From JAICJR01 sp036494715 (GTDB lineage Bacteria > Actinomycetota > Thermoleophilia > Solirubrobacterales > Thermoleophilaceae): a stretch of DNA of 64,000 bases. Below the pieces are notes generated by a model. It was not told where the DNA came from. It ran no database searches and saw only the letters and a list, made by a program, of their open reading frames with translations. The stretch's first letter is position 1. Each line of letters begins with the position of its first letter. Both the position numbers and the translations under genes were made by a program. This document shows, in pieces, positions 23,377 to 33,000 of this stretch. The DNA is taken from assembly GCA_036494715.1 (NCBI GenBank), contig DASXNY010000089.1, positions 1 to 64,000 of the forward strand. The letters run 5' to 3'.

Positions 23377-25017
23377 ATGCGCCTGGTCGACCGCCGCATC
23401 GGCCTCCTATTCGGTCTATTCCTCGTCGCCTTCGCGCTGATCGCGATGCGGGCCCTCTGGCTCGACACGGTGAAGGCCGGGTCGCTGCGCCAGCGCGCGC
23501 TCTCGCAGCAGAGCCAGGACATCACCGTGTCCGCCAAGCGCGGCTCGATCCTCGACCGCGACGGCAATCCGCTGGCGGTGTCGGAGGACTCGGCGTCGAT
23601 CTACGCGGACCCGCTGCTGATCAAGAACCCCGCACAGGTCGCCTACCGGCTGTCGGCGGTGCTCGGGCTGCCCACCAATCAGCTGCTGGGCAAGCTGGCG
23701 GACCGCAGCCGCGGCTTCGTCTACCTGGCGCGCAAGGTCGACATCGACAAGGGCAAGGCGGTCGACAAGCTCAAGCTCTATGGCGTCGGCACGCTCACCG
23801 AGCCGCGGCGGCGCTACCCGCAGGGGTCGCTCGCGTCGCAGGTGCTCGGCACCGTCGGCACCGACAACTACGGGCTCTCCGGGCTCGAGTCGTACTTCGA
23901 CAAGCGCCTGCGCGGCACGGACGGCGAGGAGCAGGTGGTGCGCGACGGCGTCGGGCGGCCGGTGAGCATCGTGATGAAGAAGCAGGCGCTGCCCGGCCAG
24001 GACTTGCGCCTGACGCTCGACGCCGCGATCCAGGAGCGCGTCGAGGCCGTGCTTGCCGGCGTGGGGCAGACATACCGGCCGAAGGGCGCGACCGCGCTCG
24101 TGCTGAACCCGCGGAACGGGTCCATCCTCGCGCTCGCCAACTGGCCGCGCGTCGACGCGAACGACCCCGGGAGCGCCCCTGCGTATGCCCAGCAGGACCG
24201 CGCGGTGACGAACCTCTACGAGCCGGGGTCGACCTTCAAGGCGGTCACCGTTTCCGGCGCTTTGCAGGACAAATTGATCACGCCGAGCACGCCGTTCTAC
24301 CTGCCGCCAACGATCAAGGTGGCGGACCGGACGATCGGCGACGCCGAGCCACGCGGAGCGGAGACGCTCCCGGTGAGCCAGATCCTCGCGCAGTCGTCGA
24401 ACGTGGGCGCGGTGAAGATCGGCCTACGGCTCGGGGCGACGCGCTTCGACAAGTGGGTACGGGCGTTCGGCTTCGGCCAGCCGACCGGTGTCGACCTCCC
24501 GGGCGAGTCGCCCGGCATCGTGCTCAAGCCGAGCCAGTACTCGGGCTCGTCGCTCGGCAACCTGCCGATCGGCCAGGGCGAGGCGGTCACGCCGATGCAG
24601 ATGGCGGCGGCCTACTCCGCGATAGCCAACAACGGCGTGATGGTGCGGCCGCACATCGTGGACGGCGACTCCGCTCCCGCGCACCGCGTGATCAAGAAGA
24701 CCACCGCGCGGGCGGTGTCGAAGATGCTCGAGGGCGTGCTCGCGCCGGGCGGCACGGCTCCCGAAGCCACCGTGCCCGGCTATGTGCTCGCGGGCAAGAC
24801 GGGCACCGCCCAGAAGCCCGACGGCAAGGGCGGCTACTCGGACACCAAGTTCGTCGCGTCGTTCGTCGGCTTCGCACCCGCGCGCAACCCGCGCCTGCTG
24901 GTGGCGGTGATGGTGGACGAGCCGCAGGGCGACATCTACGGCGGCAGCGTCGCGGCGCCGGCGTTCCAGAAGATCGTCTCGTTCGCCCTTCCGTACCTCA
25001 AGATCCCGCCGAACTGA
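23377..25017 (+). CDS. ftsI: Septal peptidoglycan transpeptidase, PBP (FtsI-type)
   Basis: Class B penicillin-binding protein (546 aa) that crosslinks septal peptidoglycan with FtsW. A single N-terminal membrane helix (about 7-28) leads to the pedestal domain (ITVSAKRGSILDRDGNPLAV) and the transpeptidase domain. The active-site motifs are S285-x-x-K288 (EPGSTFK), S340-S341-N342 and K474-T475-G476. The length and order are normal. It starts 3 nt after the stop of the FtsL-like gene. Confidence 0.94.
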   Translation: MRLVDRRIGLLFGLFLVAFALIAMRALWLDTVKAGSLRQRALSQQSQDITVSAKRGSILDRDGNPLAVSEDSASIYADPLLIKNPAQVAYRLSAVLGLPTNQLLGKLADRSRGFVYLARKVDIDKGKAVDKLKLYGVGTLTEPRRRYPQGSLASQVLGTVGTDNYGLSGLESYFDKRLRGTDGEEQVVRDGVGRPVSIVMKKQALPGQDLRLTLDAAIQERVEAVLAGVGQTYRPKGATALVLNPRNGSILALANWPRVDANDPGSAPAYAQQDRAVTNLYEPGSTFKAVTVSGALQDKLITPSTPFYLPPTIKVADRTIGDAEPRGAETLPVSQILAQSSNVGAVKIGLRLGATRFDKWVRAFGFGQPTGVDLPGESPGIVLKPSQYSGSSLGNLPIGQGEAVTPMQMAAAYSAIANNGVMVRPHIVDGDSAPAHRVIKKTTARAVSKMLEGVLAPGGTAPEATVPGYVLAGKTGTAQKPDGKGGYSDTKFVASFVGFAPARNPRLLVAVMVDEPQGDIYGGSVAAPAFQKIVSFALPYLKIPPN

Positions 25018-25050
25018 GGGTCCTTCGCCCTCACTAGACTCCCGCCGACC

Positions 25051-26475
25051 ATGACCCTTCGCGATCTGATGGGGAATGGCCCCGACGTGGAGGTTTCCTC
25101 CCTCGCTTACCGCAGTTCGAGCGTCACTCAGGGGACGCTCTTTTTTTGCGTGCGCGGGTTCACGAGCGACGGTCACGACTTCGCTCCGGACGCCGTCGAG
25201 CGCGGGGCCGTGGCGCTCGTCTGCGAGCGCCCGCTCGACCTCGGCGTGCCCGAGGTGATCGTGCCCGACGTGCGCGCGGCGATGCCAGCCGCCGCGGCGC
25301 GCTTCTACGGCGACCCGACGCGCGAACTGCGCGTGGTGGGCGTGACCGGGACCAACGGCAAGACCACCACGGCGTTCCTGGTGCGGGCGCTGCTCGAGGA
25401 GGCCGGGGTGCAGACCGGGCTGCTCGGCACCGTAAAGTCCGTGGTGGGTGGCGTCGAGGAGCCGGTCGAGCGCACGACGCCGGAGGCCATCGACCTGCAG
25501 GCCACCTTCCGCCGCATGCTCGACGCGGGCGACCGCGCGTGCGCGATCGAGGTCTCGTCGCACGCGCTCGAGCTCGGGCGCGCGGAAGGCATCGAGTTCG
25601 CCTGCCGCGTCTTCACCAACCTCACGCAGGATCACCTGGACTTCCACGAGACGATGGAGAGCTACTACCTCGCCAAGCGGCGGCTGTTCGAGGCGCCGGG
25701 CTCGCCGTCGGTGGTGAACCTCGACGACGACTACGGGCGCCGGCTTGCCGCCGAGATCGAGGGCGCCGTGACCTACGCGATCGACCACGACGCCGACTAC
25801 CGCGCGAGCGACGTGCGCTTCGACCCGGCCGGCTCGTCGTTCACGTGCGAGACACCGGACGGGCCGCTCGCGATCGAGACGCGGCTGCCGGGGCTGTTCA
25901 ACGTGCAGAACTCGCTGGCAGCCATCGCGGCCACGCGCTCGCTGGGCGTCGAGCGGGAGGCGATCCGGCGCGGCCTGGCCGGGGCGGACCGTGTGCCTGG
26001 CCGCTTCGAGCCGGTTGACGAGGGGCAGGAGTTCACGGTCCTCGTGGACTACGCCCACACGCCCGAGGCGCTCGAGAATGTGCTGCGCGCGGCGCGCGAG
26101 CTGACGAGCGGGCGCCTGCACGTGGTCTTCGGCGCCGGCGGCGACCGCGACCGCGCCAAGCGCCCGCTGATGGGGCGCGCGGCGAGCGAGCTCGCCGACC
26201 GCGTGATCGTCACCTCGGACAACCCGCGCTCGGAGGACCCGGAGGCGATCGTGGACGAGGTGCTGGGCGGCACGAGCGGCGACGCCGAGCGCGAGGTGGA
26301 CCGCCGTCGCGCCATCGCCCTCGCGGTTGAATCCGCCAAACCCGGGGACGTCGTGGTGATCGCCGGCAAGGGGCACGAGCAGGGGCAGGAATTCGAGGGC
26401 GGCCGGAAGGAGCCGTTCGACGACGTGACCGTCGCGCGCGAGGCGCTGCGTTCGGCACTCGGGGTGGGCGCGTGA
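25051..26475 (+). CDS. murE: UDP-MurNAc-L-Ala-D-Glu:diamino acid ligase MurE
   Basis: Adds the third stem-peptide residue to UDP-MurNAc-L-Ala-D-Glu in the cytoplasm, driven by ATP. The Mur ligase P-loop VTGTNGKTTTAFLV is near residue 100, NLTQDHLDFHE and the carbamylated-Lys region follow, and the C-terminal domain carries a TSDNPRSEDP segment, the DNPR signature of ligases that use meso-diaminopimelate. The product is 474 aa. The stop overlaps the murF GTG by 4 nt. Confidence 0.95.
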   Translation: MTLRDLMGNGPDVEVSSLAYRSSSVTQGTLFFCVRGFTSDGHDFAPDAVERGAVALVCERPLDLGVPEVIVPDVRAAMPAAAARFYGDPTRELRVVGVTGTNGKTTTAFLVRALLEEAGVQTGLLGTVKSVVGGVEEPVERTTPEAIDLQATFRRMLDAGDRACAIEVSSHALELGRAEGIEFACRVFTNLTQDHLDFHETMESYYLAKRRLFEAPGSPSVVNLDDDYGRRLAAEIEGAVTYAIDHDADYRASDVRFDPAGSSFTCETPDGPLAIETRLPGLFNVQNSLAAIAATRSLGVEREAIRRGLAGADRVPGRFEPVDEGQEFTVLVDYAHTPEALENVLRAARELTSGRLHVVFGAGGDRDRAKRPLMGRAASELADRVIVTSDNPRSEDPEAIVDEVLGGTSGDAEREVDRRRAIALAVESAKPGDVVVIAGKGHEQGQEFEGGRKEPFDDVTVAREALRSALGVGA

Positions 26476-27797
26476 TCGACCGCGAGGCGAGCTGGGTGGC
26501 GAGGGCGGCGGGCGGCCGGCTCGTAGCCGGCGATCCGGGCGGTCCCGGCCCGCGCCGGGCCGTGGTGGACTCGCGCGAGATCGAGCCGGGCGACCTGTTC
26601 GTCGGTCTCGTGGGGGCGAGCGCCGACGGCGGCGAGTTCGCTGCCGGCGCACTCGAGCGGGGCGCCTGGGGTGCGCTCGTCGGGCCGCAGCGTGCGGACG
26701 AGCTGGCGGCCCCGGCGGGCGGCGGCGCCGTGATCGCGGCGGACAACACGTTGACCGCGCTGCAGCAGCTCGCCCGCGACTGGCGCCGTGAGCTCGGCTG
26801 CCCGGTGGTGGGCATCACCGGCTCGACCGGCAAGACCTCGACCAAGGACATCCTGCGGGCGCTGCTGGCGCAGACGCTCGCCACCCACGCCAACGCGCAG
26901 AACTGGAACACCGAGATCGGGCTGCCGCTCTCGATCCTCGCCGCCGAGCGCGGGGTGGAGGCGCTCGTGCTCGAGATGGCCATGCGCGGCGAGGGCCAGA
27001 TCGCCGAGCTGGTGGCGATTGCGGAGCCGGACGTGGGCGTGATCGTGAACGTCGGGCCCGTGCACCTCGAGCTGCTCGGAACCGTCGAGCGCGTCGCGGC
27101 GGCCAAGGCGGAGCTGATCCGCGACCTGCGAGCCGGCGCTAGCTGCGTCCTGCCCGCCAACGAGCCGCTGCTCGATCCCCACCGGCGCGACGACCTGCGC
27201 ACGATCACCTTCGGCGAGGGGGGCGACGTCAGCCTGGTTTCGTTCGAGGACTCCCGCGCCGTAATCGATGCGTGTGGCAACCACATATTGCTCGAGCTGA
27301 GCTTTGGGGAGCCGCACAATCTCGAGAACACGCTGGCGGCAGTCGCCGCGGCGACGGCGCTCGGAATCGAGCCGAGCGGGCGCGTCGAGCCGGAGTTTTC
27401 CTCCTATCGCGGCGACGTGGTGGAGCTAGAGGGTGGGGTGACCGTGGTCAACGACTGCTACAACGCCAACCCGATGTCTATGCGTGCGGCACTCGATCAC
27501 CTCGCGGGCTCGCCGGCCGGGCGGCGCCTGGCGATCCTCGGCACGATGGCCGAGCTCGGGTCGGACAGCGACCGCTTTCACCGGGAGATCGGCGAGCACG
27601 CCGGGGAGCTCGGCATCGATGTCCTGGTGACCGTGGGCGAGCCTGCGCTCGCGTTCCGCGACGGCTTCGACGGCGAGACCTACGCGGTGGCCACGCCCGA
27701 GGAGGCCGGTGCGCTGCTCGAGGAACTGGCGCGGCCCGGCGACCGTGTGCTGGTGAAGGGATCGAGAGCGGTCGGCCTGGAACGGGTCCTCGCGTAA
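26472..27797 (+). CDS. murF: UDP-MurNAc-tripeptide:D-Ala-D-Ala ligase MurF
   Basis: Completes the cytoplasmic pentapeptide by adding D-Ala-D-Ala. N-terminal domain with VVDSREIEPGDLFVGL, P-loop GITGSTGKTSTKDIL near residue 114, then NAQNWNTEIGLPLSIL and the C-terminal VVNDCYNANPMSMRAALDHL, which is typical of MurF. The product is 441 aa. It starts at the GTG overlapping the murE stop. mraY begins 9 nt after its stop. Confidence 0.95.
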   Translation: MIDREASWVARAAGGRLVAGDPGGPGPRRAVVDSREIEPGDLFVGLVGASADGGEFAAGALERGAWGALVGPQRADELAAPAGGGAVIAADNTLTALQQLARDWRRELGCPVVGITGSTGKTSTKDILRALLAQTLATHANAQNWNTEIGLPLSILAAERGVEALVLEMAMRGEGQIAELVAIAEPDVGVIVNVGPVHLELLGTVERVAAAKAELIRDLRAGASCVLPANEPLLDPHRRDDLRTITFGEGGDVSLVSFEDSRAVIDACGNHILLELSFGEPHNLENTLAAVAAATALGIEPSGRVEPEFSSYRGDVVELEGGVTVVNDCYNANPMSMRAALDHLAGSPAGRRLAILGTMAELGSDSDRFHREIGEHAGELGIDVLVTVGEPALAFRDGFDGETYAVATPEEAGALLEELARPGDRVLVKGSRAVGLERVLA

Positions 27798-27806
27798 GCG
27801 CACTCC

Positions 27807-28784
27807 ATGCTCGGCACGATCCTCATCGCGGGGATGGGCTCCCTGTTCATCTGCATGTTCCTCGGCCCGAAGTTCATCGAGTTCCTGAGGGCGCGCGAGT
27901 TCGGGCAGCAGATTCGCGAGGAGGGACCCGCCGGCCACTCGGCCAAGGCCGGCACGCCGACCATGGGCGGTCTCCTGATCATGGTCTCGGTGGTGGTGCC
28001 GTTCCTGATCCTCGGCCAGTTCGACACCGAGACTCTGGCCGTGGTCGGCACGATGCTCGCCAGCGCGGCGCTCGGCTTCGCCGACGACTGGACGAAGATC
28101 ACGCGCCGCCGCTCGCTCGGCCTGTCCGGCAAGACCAAGCTCGTGGTGCAGGCGATCATCGCGGTGGCGCTCTGGTACGTGGCCACCCACACCGGCCACC
28201 CGCACCTGTCCGACACCGTGCGCTTCCGCATCTCGGACGCGTCCGTGAACATCGGCTACGCCTACCCGGTCCTGATCTTCCTCGTGATCGCCGGGGCGAC
28301 CAACGGCGTGAACCTCACGGACGGGCTCGACGGCCTCGCCGCCGGTTGCTCCGCGATCGTGCTGCTGGCCTACACGGCGATGACGTTCATCACCACGGGG
28401 CAGGACGACCTGGCGCTCGTCTGCTCGTGCCTCGTCGGGGCCTGCGTCGGCTTCCTCTGGTTCAACTCGTTCCCGGCGGCGATCTTCATGGGCGACACCG
28501 GATCGCTCGGACTCGGCGGCGCCATCGCCGCGCTGGCGGTGATGACGAAGACCGAGGTGCTGCTCCTGATCACGGGCGGGATCTTCGTGATCGAGGCGCT
28601 GTCGGTGCTGATCCAGGTGATCGCCTTCCAGCGCTTCCGGAAGCGAGTCTTCCTGATGGCGCCCGTGCACCACCACTTCGAGCTGATGGCGTGGTCCGAG
28701 ACGAAGATCATCCTGCGCTTCTGGATCATCGCCGCGATCTCGGCGGCGATCGGCTTCACGCTGTACCAGCAGTCGATCACGTGA
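27807..28784 (+). CDS. mraY: Phospho-MurNAc-pentapeptide transferase MraY
   Basis: Integral membrane enzyme (about ten helices, 325 aa) that transfers phospho-MurNAc-pentapeptide to undecaprenyl phosphate, giving lipid I. Conserved blocks are GHSAKAGTPTMGGL, LGFADDWTKI (Asp pair), NGVNLTDGLDGLA, FMGDTGSLGLGG and MAPVHHHFEL near the C-terminus. It forms a chain with murF and murD; the stop overlaps the murD GTG. Confidence 0.96.
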   Translation: MLGTILIAGMGSLFICMFLGPKFIEFLRAREFGQQIREEGPAGHSAKAGTPTMGGLLIMVSVVVPFLILGQFDTETLAVVGTMLASAALGFADDWTKITRRRSLGLSGKTKLVVQAIIAVALWYVATHTGHPHLSDTVRFRISDASVNIGYAYPVLIFLVIAGATNGVNLTDGLDGLAAGCSAIVLLAYTAMTFITTGQDDLALVCSCLVGACVGFLWFNSFPAAIFMGDTGSLGLGGAIAALAVMTKTEVLLLITGGIFVIEALSVLIQVIAFQRFRKRVFLMAPVHHHFELMAWSETKIILRFWIIAAISAAIGFTLYQQSIT

Positions 28785-30088
28785 AGCCGCGGCCGATCTT
28801 GCCGCCGGGGCCGTACCTGGTGGTGGGCCTGGCTCGCTCGGGCGCCGCCGCCGGGCGAATGCTGCGCGAACACGGCGAGGTGATGGGCTGCGACGCGGGC
28901 GCGCCGCCGGAGGCCGCGCAGCCGGGGCTCGAGGGCCTCGATATACGCCTCCACAGCGACGGGCTCGACCTGCTCGGGCGCGCCGCGACGGTGGTCAAGA
29001 GCCCGGGCGTGCCGCAGCAGGCGCCCGTGATCGTGGCCGCGCGCGAGCGGGGCGTCGAGGTGGTGGGCGAGCTGGAGCTAGCGTGGCGGGTGATCCCGAA
29101 CGAGTTCATCGCGGTCACCGGAACCAACGGCAAGACCACAACCGTCGAGCTGCTCGGCGCGATGCACCGCCAGGCGGGCGCGCCGGTGGAGGTCGCGGGC
29201 AACGTCGGCACACCCCTCGCGTCGCTCGCCGGCGCGCTCGACCCGGCCGCCACCGTGGTGTGCGAGGCGTCCAGCTTCCAGCTCGAGGACAGCAGCCGCT
29301 TCGCGCCCGAGTGCGCCGTCCTGCTGAACGTGACGGAGGACCACCTCGACCGCCACGGCTCCTTCGACGACTACGTGGCGGCCAAGCTGCGCGTGTTTCA
29401 GAACCAGGACGACGCCGACCTTGCGGTGCTCCAGGCCGAGTTCGCAGGCCAGCCCGGCCGCGCGGCCACGGTGCGCTTCGGCGGGCCGGACTCCGACCTT
29501 GCCGAGCGCGACGGCCAGCTCTGGTGGCAGGGCGTGAGCATGATGCCGACGAACGAGATCCGTCTGCGCGGCCGCCACAATCTCGAGAACGCGATGGCGG
29601 CCGCGGCCGCGGTGCTCGCGCGCGGGCTCGACCAGCAGGCGGTGTGCGACACGCTGCGGAAGTTCGCCGGCGTGCCGCACCGGCTCGAGGAGGTGGCCGA
29701 GCGCGACGGCGTCCTGTTCGTGAACGACTCGAAGGCCACCAACGTCGCCTCGGCGCTCGTCGGTATAGAGGCCTTCGACGGCGGCGTCCACCTGATCGCG
29801 GGCGGCAGCCTGAAGGGCGGCGGCTTCGGCGGACTACGCGAAGCAGTGGAGAGCCGCTGCCGCGCCTGCTACCTGATCGGCGAGGCGGCGGAACAGCTCG
29901 AACACGACCTCAGGGGCACCGTACCGCTGCACCGCTGCGGCGATCTCGAGCACGCCGTGAAGGCCGCCTCGGAGGCCGCGCAGCCGGGGGAGATCGTGCT
30001 GCTCTCGCCCGCCTGCGCGAGCTACGACCAGTTCAAGAACTTCGAGGAGCGCGGCGCCCGTTTTCGGGAGCTGGCCGGCGGAGGATGA
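28781..30088 (+). CDS. murD: UDP-MurNAc-L-Ala:D-Glu ligase MurD
   Basis: Adds D-glutamate to UDP-MurNAc-L-Ala. N-terminal VVGLARSGAAAGRML, ATP loop TGTNGKTTTVELLGAMH near residue 112, LNVTEDHLDRH, and the C-terminal FVNDSKATNVASALV with LLSPACASYDQFKNFEERG. The GTG start overlaps the mraY stop, giving 435 aa. The open frame extends far upstream in a non-coding phase of murF/mraY, which was ignored. Confidence 0.95.
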   Translation: MKPRPILPPGPYLVVGLARSGAAAGRMLREHGEVMGCDAGAPPEAAQPGLEGLDIRLHSDGLDLLGRAATVVKSPGVPQQAPVIVAARERGVEVVGELELAWRVIPNEFIAVTGTNGKTTTVELLGAMHRQAGAPVEVAGNVGTPLASLAGALDPAATVVCEASSFQLEDSSRFAPECAVLLNVTEDHLDRHGSFDDYVAAKLRVFQNQDDADLAVLQAEFAGQPGRAATVRFGGPDSDLAERDGQLWWQGVSMMPTNEIRLRGRHNLENAMAAAAAVLARGLDQQAVCDTLRKFAGVPHRLEEVAERDGVLFVNDSKATNVASALVGIEAFDGGVHLIAGGSLKGGGFGGLREAVESRCRACYLIGEAAEQLEHDLRGTVPLHRCGDLEHAVKAASEAAQPGEIVLLSPACASYDQFKNFEERGARFRELAGGG

Positions 30089-30118
30089 ATCTGGCCAGAC
30101 GCGTCGAAGGAGGCCCGG

Positions 30119-31396
30119 ATGGCCGATCAACGCCGCCGCCGGGCGCCCTCGCGCAAGGGAGCGAAGGGGCGACCCAAGCCCCCGCTCGAGTACTCGCTGC
30201 TCTACACGGCGACGCTCTGCCTGCTGGCCGCCGGGGCGGTGATGGTCTACTCGGCGAGCTCGGCCGAGTCCTTGCTCACGACAGGCGACTCGTCCTACTT
30301 CCTCAAGCGCTACCTGATCTTCGGCGCGATCGGTTTGGCCGCCCTGCACTTCCTGTCCCGCCACGGCCTGAAGTACGTGCGCCACTTCACGCCGATCCTG
30401 TTGTTCGGTTCGATCGGGCTGACGCTGGCGGTGATGGTCCCGGGCATCGGCATCAGCGTGAACGGCGCGCGCCGCTGGCTCGGCGCCGGGCCCGTGCAGT
30501 TCCAGCCGTCGGAGCTCCTCAAGGTCGCGCTCGTGCTCTACGCGGCGCAGCTGCTCGCGACGCAGCCGGAGCGCATGAAGAGCATGAAGGCGCTCTTCAA
30601 GCCGCTCCTGATCGTGATCGGCGTGGCCTGCCTGCTGCTCCTGAAGGAGCCGGACATGGGTACTGCGATCGTCGTCTGTCTGGCGATGGGCGCGCTCTTC
30701 ATCGCGGCAGGGGTGCCCACCAGGCATCTGCTTACGATCACCGGCACGCTGATCCTGCTGGCGCTCGTGTTCGCGATCGCCGCGCCCTACCGTCGGGCCC
30801 GCCTGATGTCGTTCGTGCACCCGTGGCACGACGCGAGCGGCGACGGCTTCCAGACCGTCCAGTCGATGATCGCGATCGGATCGGGAGGCTTCTTCGGGGT
30901 CGGCCTCGGCGAGTCGGTGCAGAAGATCTTCTACCTGCCCGAGGCACACACGGACATGATCCTGGCGATTATCGGCGAGGAGCTCGGCGTGATCGGCATC
31001 ACCGCGGTGGCGGCGCTCTACGGGATGATCGCCTACGCCGGCCTGCGCGCCGCCAAGCTCGCGCGGGAGCGCTACGCCAAGCTGATCGCCGTCGGGGTGA
31101 CCGCGGTGATCCTCTGCCAGGCGGTGCTCAACTTCTTCGCGGTCATGGGCCTCGCGCCGCTCACAGGCGTGCCGCTGCCCTTCATCTCTTACGGCAACTC
31201 CAACCTCATCGTGCTGCTCGGCGCCATGGGCCTGCTGCTCAACATCGCCGCCGAGGGCGCACAGGCGCGCGCCGGCAAGCCGCTGCGCGCGATCGAGGGT
31301 GGAAAGGGGAAACGTGCCGCGAGTCGTAATAGCCGCGGGCGGGACGGCCGGCCACGTCGTGCCGGCGCTGGCGGTCGCGGACGCGCTGCGGGCTAG
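30119..31396 (+). CDS. ftsW: Lipid II polymerase FtsW (SEDS family)
   Basis: SEDS glycosyltransferase (425 aa, about ten helices) that polymerises lipid II at the septum with FtsI. VMVYSASSAESLL, NGARRWLGAGPVQFQPSELLK, KEPDMGTAIV, FFGVGLGESVQK, YLPEAHTDMILAIIGEELG and GVPLPFISYGNSNL are all family hallmarks. A basic cytoplasmic tail after about residue 390 is encoded in DNA that also encodes the start of murG: the two genes overlap by 83 nt, far more than elsewhere in the cluster. A GGAGG Shine-Dalgarno lies about 6 nt before the ATG. Confidence 0.94.
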   Translation: MADQRRRRAPSRKGAKGRPKPPLEYSLLYTATLCLLAAGAVMVYSASSAESLLTTGDSSYFLKRYLIFGAIGLAALHFLSRHGLKYVRHFTPILLFGSIGLTLAVMVPGIGISVNGARRWLGAGPVQFQPSELLKVALVLYAAQLLATQPERMKSMKALFKPLLIVIGVACLLLLKEPDMGTAIVVCLAMGALFIAAGVPTRHLLTITGTLILLALVFAIAAPYRRARLMSFVHPWHDASGDGFQTVQSMIAIGSGGFFGVGLGESVQKIFYLPEAHTDMILAIIGEELGVIGITAVAALYGMIAYAGLRAAKLARERYAKLIAVGVTAVILCQAVLNFFAVMGLAPLTGVPLPFISYGNSNLIVLLGAMGLLLNIAAEGAQARAGKPLRAIEGGKGKRAASRNSRGRDGRPRRAGAGGRGRAAG

Positions 31397-32384
31397 CGGC
31401 GCCGACGTCCACTTCGTCGGCGGAGAGCGCGCCGAGGCGCGGCTGGTGCCCGCCGCCGGCTACCCGTTCCACGCGATCCAGGTCCGCGGCATCGACCGCC
31501 GCAATCCGCTCAAGGCGGCGCGCGCCGTGGTGCTCGCCGCACTGGCGCTGCCGCGCGCGCTCGCGCTGCTGCGGCGGCTCCGGGCCGACGTCGTGATCGG
31601 CGGCGGCGGCTACGTCGCGGGCCCGGTGGGGCTCGCCGCGGTGCTGCTGCGCATCCCGCTCGTCCTGACCGAGGCGGACAGTCACCTCGGTATGGCCAAC
31701 CGTGCGCTCGCGCCGGCGGCGAAGTGGGTGTTCCTGTCGTTCCCGCTGGAGGGTCGCAGCGGCGGCAAGTACGTGGTGAGCGGCCGGCCGGTGCCGCCCG
31801 GCACTGGCAGTGTCGACAGGGGCCAGGCGCGCCGGCGCTTCGGCATCGCGGCGGAGGACCAGTGCCTGCTCGTCTTCGGCGGCTCGCTCGGCGCCCGCTC
31901 GCTCAACGACGCCGCGCTCGACGCCTTCGGCGCCGCCGCGCCCTGCACCGTGCTGCACGCGAGCGGCCACCGCGACTACGACTCGCTGCGCGCGCGGCTC
32001 GACAAGCTCGGCTCGCCGCCGCACTACCACCTGTATCCCTACATCGAGCCGTTCGCCGACGCCCTCGGAGCGGCGGACCTCGCCACCGCGCGGGCCGGCG
32101 GCTCGGTGCTCGAGCTGGCCGTGGCGGGACTGCCCTCGGTGCTCGTGCCCTATCCGCACGCGACGGCCGACCACCAGACCGGCAACGCCCGCTGGATGGA
32201 ACGCGAGGGAGCTGCCGTGGTGGTGCCCGACGCGGAGCTCGACGGCCCGCGCCTGGCCCGCGAAGTGGCGACCCTCCTGGGCGCCCCGGCGAAGCTGCGC
32301 GCGATGGGCCTAGCTGCCCAAAAGGTGGCCAAACCGGACGCCGCGGGCACAATCGCACGGGCCGCTCTCGAGCTGGCCTCCTAG
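31314..32384 (+). CDS. murG: Lipid II synthase MurG
   Basis: Peripheral membrane glycosyltransferase adding GlcNAc to lipid I to make lipid II. The N-terminal glycine loop AAGGTAGHVVPALAVADAL, GGGGYVAGPVGLAA and the C-terminal ARAGGSVLELAVAGLPSVLV plus HQTGNARWME are diagnostic. I chose the GTG at 31314 because AAAGGGG lies 4 nt upstream; this gives 356 aa. A second GTG at 31299 would add 5 residues. The gene begins inside ftsW. Confidence 0.94.
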   Translation: MPRVVIAAGGTAGHVVPALAVADALRASGADVHFVGGERAEARLVPAAGYPFHAIQVRGIDRRNPLKAARAVVLAALALPRALALLRRLRADVVIGGGGYVAGPVGLAAVLLRIPLVLTEADSHLGMANRALAPAAKWVFLSFPLEGRSGGKYVVSGRPVPPGTGSVDRGQARRRFGIAAEDQCLLVFGGSLGARSLNDAALDAFGAAAPCTVLHASGHRDYDSLRARLDKLGSPPHYHLYPYIEPFADALGAADLATARAGGSVLELAVAGLPSVLVPYPHATADHQTGNARWMEREGAAVVVPDAELDGPRLAREVATLLGAPAKLRAMGLAAQKVAKPDAAGTIARAALELAS

Positions 32385-32547
32385 GTCAGAAAGAGGACCT
32401 CGCAGAGGGGAATTGCCGACACCCGCTCAAGTTGTGTTCAGAAACGGCCGATTCGGGAATCGTTGGCTTGGCGGGGGCCTCGACGTACGTCGGTGGGCTC
32501 GTGCCAAGCCTTCATTCGTTTCGCAGGACGAAGTGCTCTCGGACCCT

Positions 32548-32985
32548 ATGACGACCGGTGAACTTGCTCACAAAGCACGTCCGCGGCTTGCGGACGGTCA
32601 AGTGACGGCCACTGAGGTGAGGCTGCGCCTGACAAGCGGCCCGGACGCGATCGCGGCGGCGCGGCGCGGCCTCGACTCGCTCGAGACCGAGGTGGGCAGC
32701 CAGCGGCTGCACGACATGCGTCTGCTCGTGAGCGAGCTCGTGACGAACAGCGTGCGCCACGCGGTGGCCGGCGACAGCGAGCAGCTCGAGCTGGCGGTGC
32801 TCGTGAGCAAGCAGTGCATCCACGTCTCCGTGACCGATCCGGGTCCCGGCTTCGAGGCCTCGCCGCGCTCGCCCGACGACGACCCCGGTTCGGGCTGGGG
32901 CCTCTTCCTCGTCGAGCAGCTCTCGGACCGCTGGGGCGTGGAGGTCAACGGCTCCACGCAGGTCTGGTTCGAGCTCGAGCGCTAG
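32548..32985 (+). CDS. RsbW-like anti-sigma factor / serine kinase (HATPase_c)
   Basis: A 145-aa GHKL-type ATPase related to RsbW/SpoIIAB. N-box LLVSELVTNSVRHA, G1-type SVTDPGPGFE and G2-type GSGWGLFLVEQLSDRW are present. Such proteins hold a stress sigma factor or phosphorylate a STAS antagonist. A STAS gene lies convergent 15 nt downstream, a likely partner. I chose the ATG at 32548; the frame is open to 32413, but the extra residues do not resemble the family. No stress sigma factor gene is in the window. Confidence 0.85.
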   Translation: MTTGELAHKARPRLADGQVTATEVRLRLTSGPDAIAAARRGLDSLETEVGSQRLHDMRLLVSELVTNSVRHAVAGDSEQLELAVLVSKQCIHVSVTDPGPGFEASPRSPDDDPGSGWGLFLVEQLSDRWGVEVNGSTQVWFELER

Positions 32986-33000
32986 GCAGCGCCGGCGCCG

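Noticed and set aside
24424..26652. 742-aa open frame on the minus strand across ftsI and murE
   Set aside because: It is antisense to two clear plus-strand genes, is Arg/Ala/His-rich as expected for the complementary frame of GC-rich coding DNA, and shows no domain.
32413..32547. N-terminal extension of the RsbW-like protein
   Set aside because: The extra 45 residues do not fit the HATPase fold and lie in spacer-like DNA; the ATG at 32548 gives a family-sized protein.
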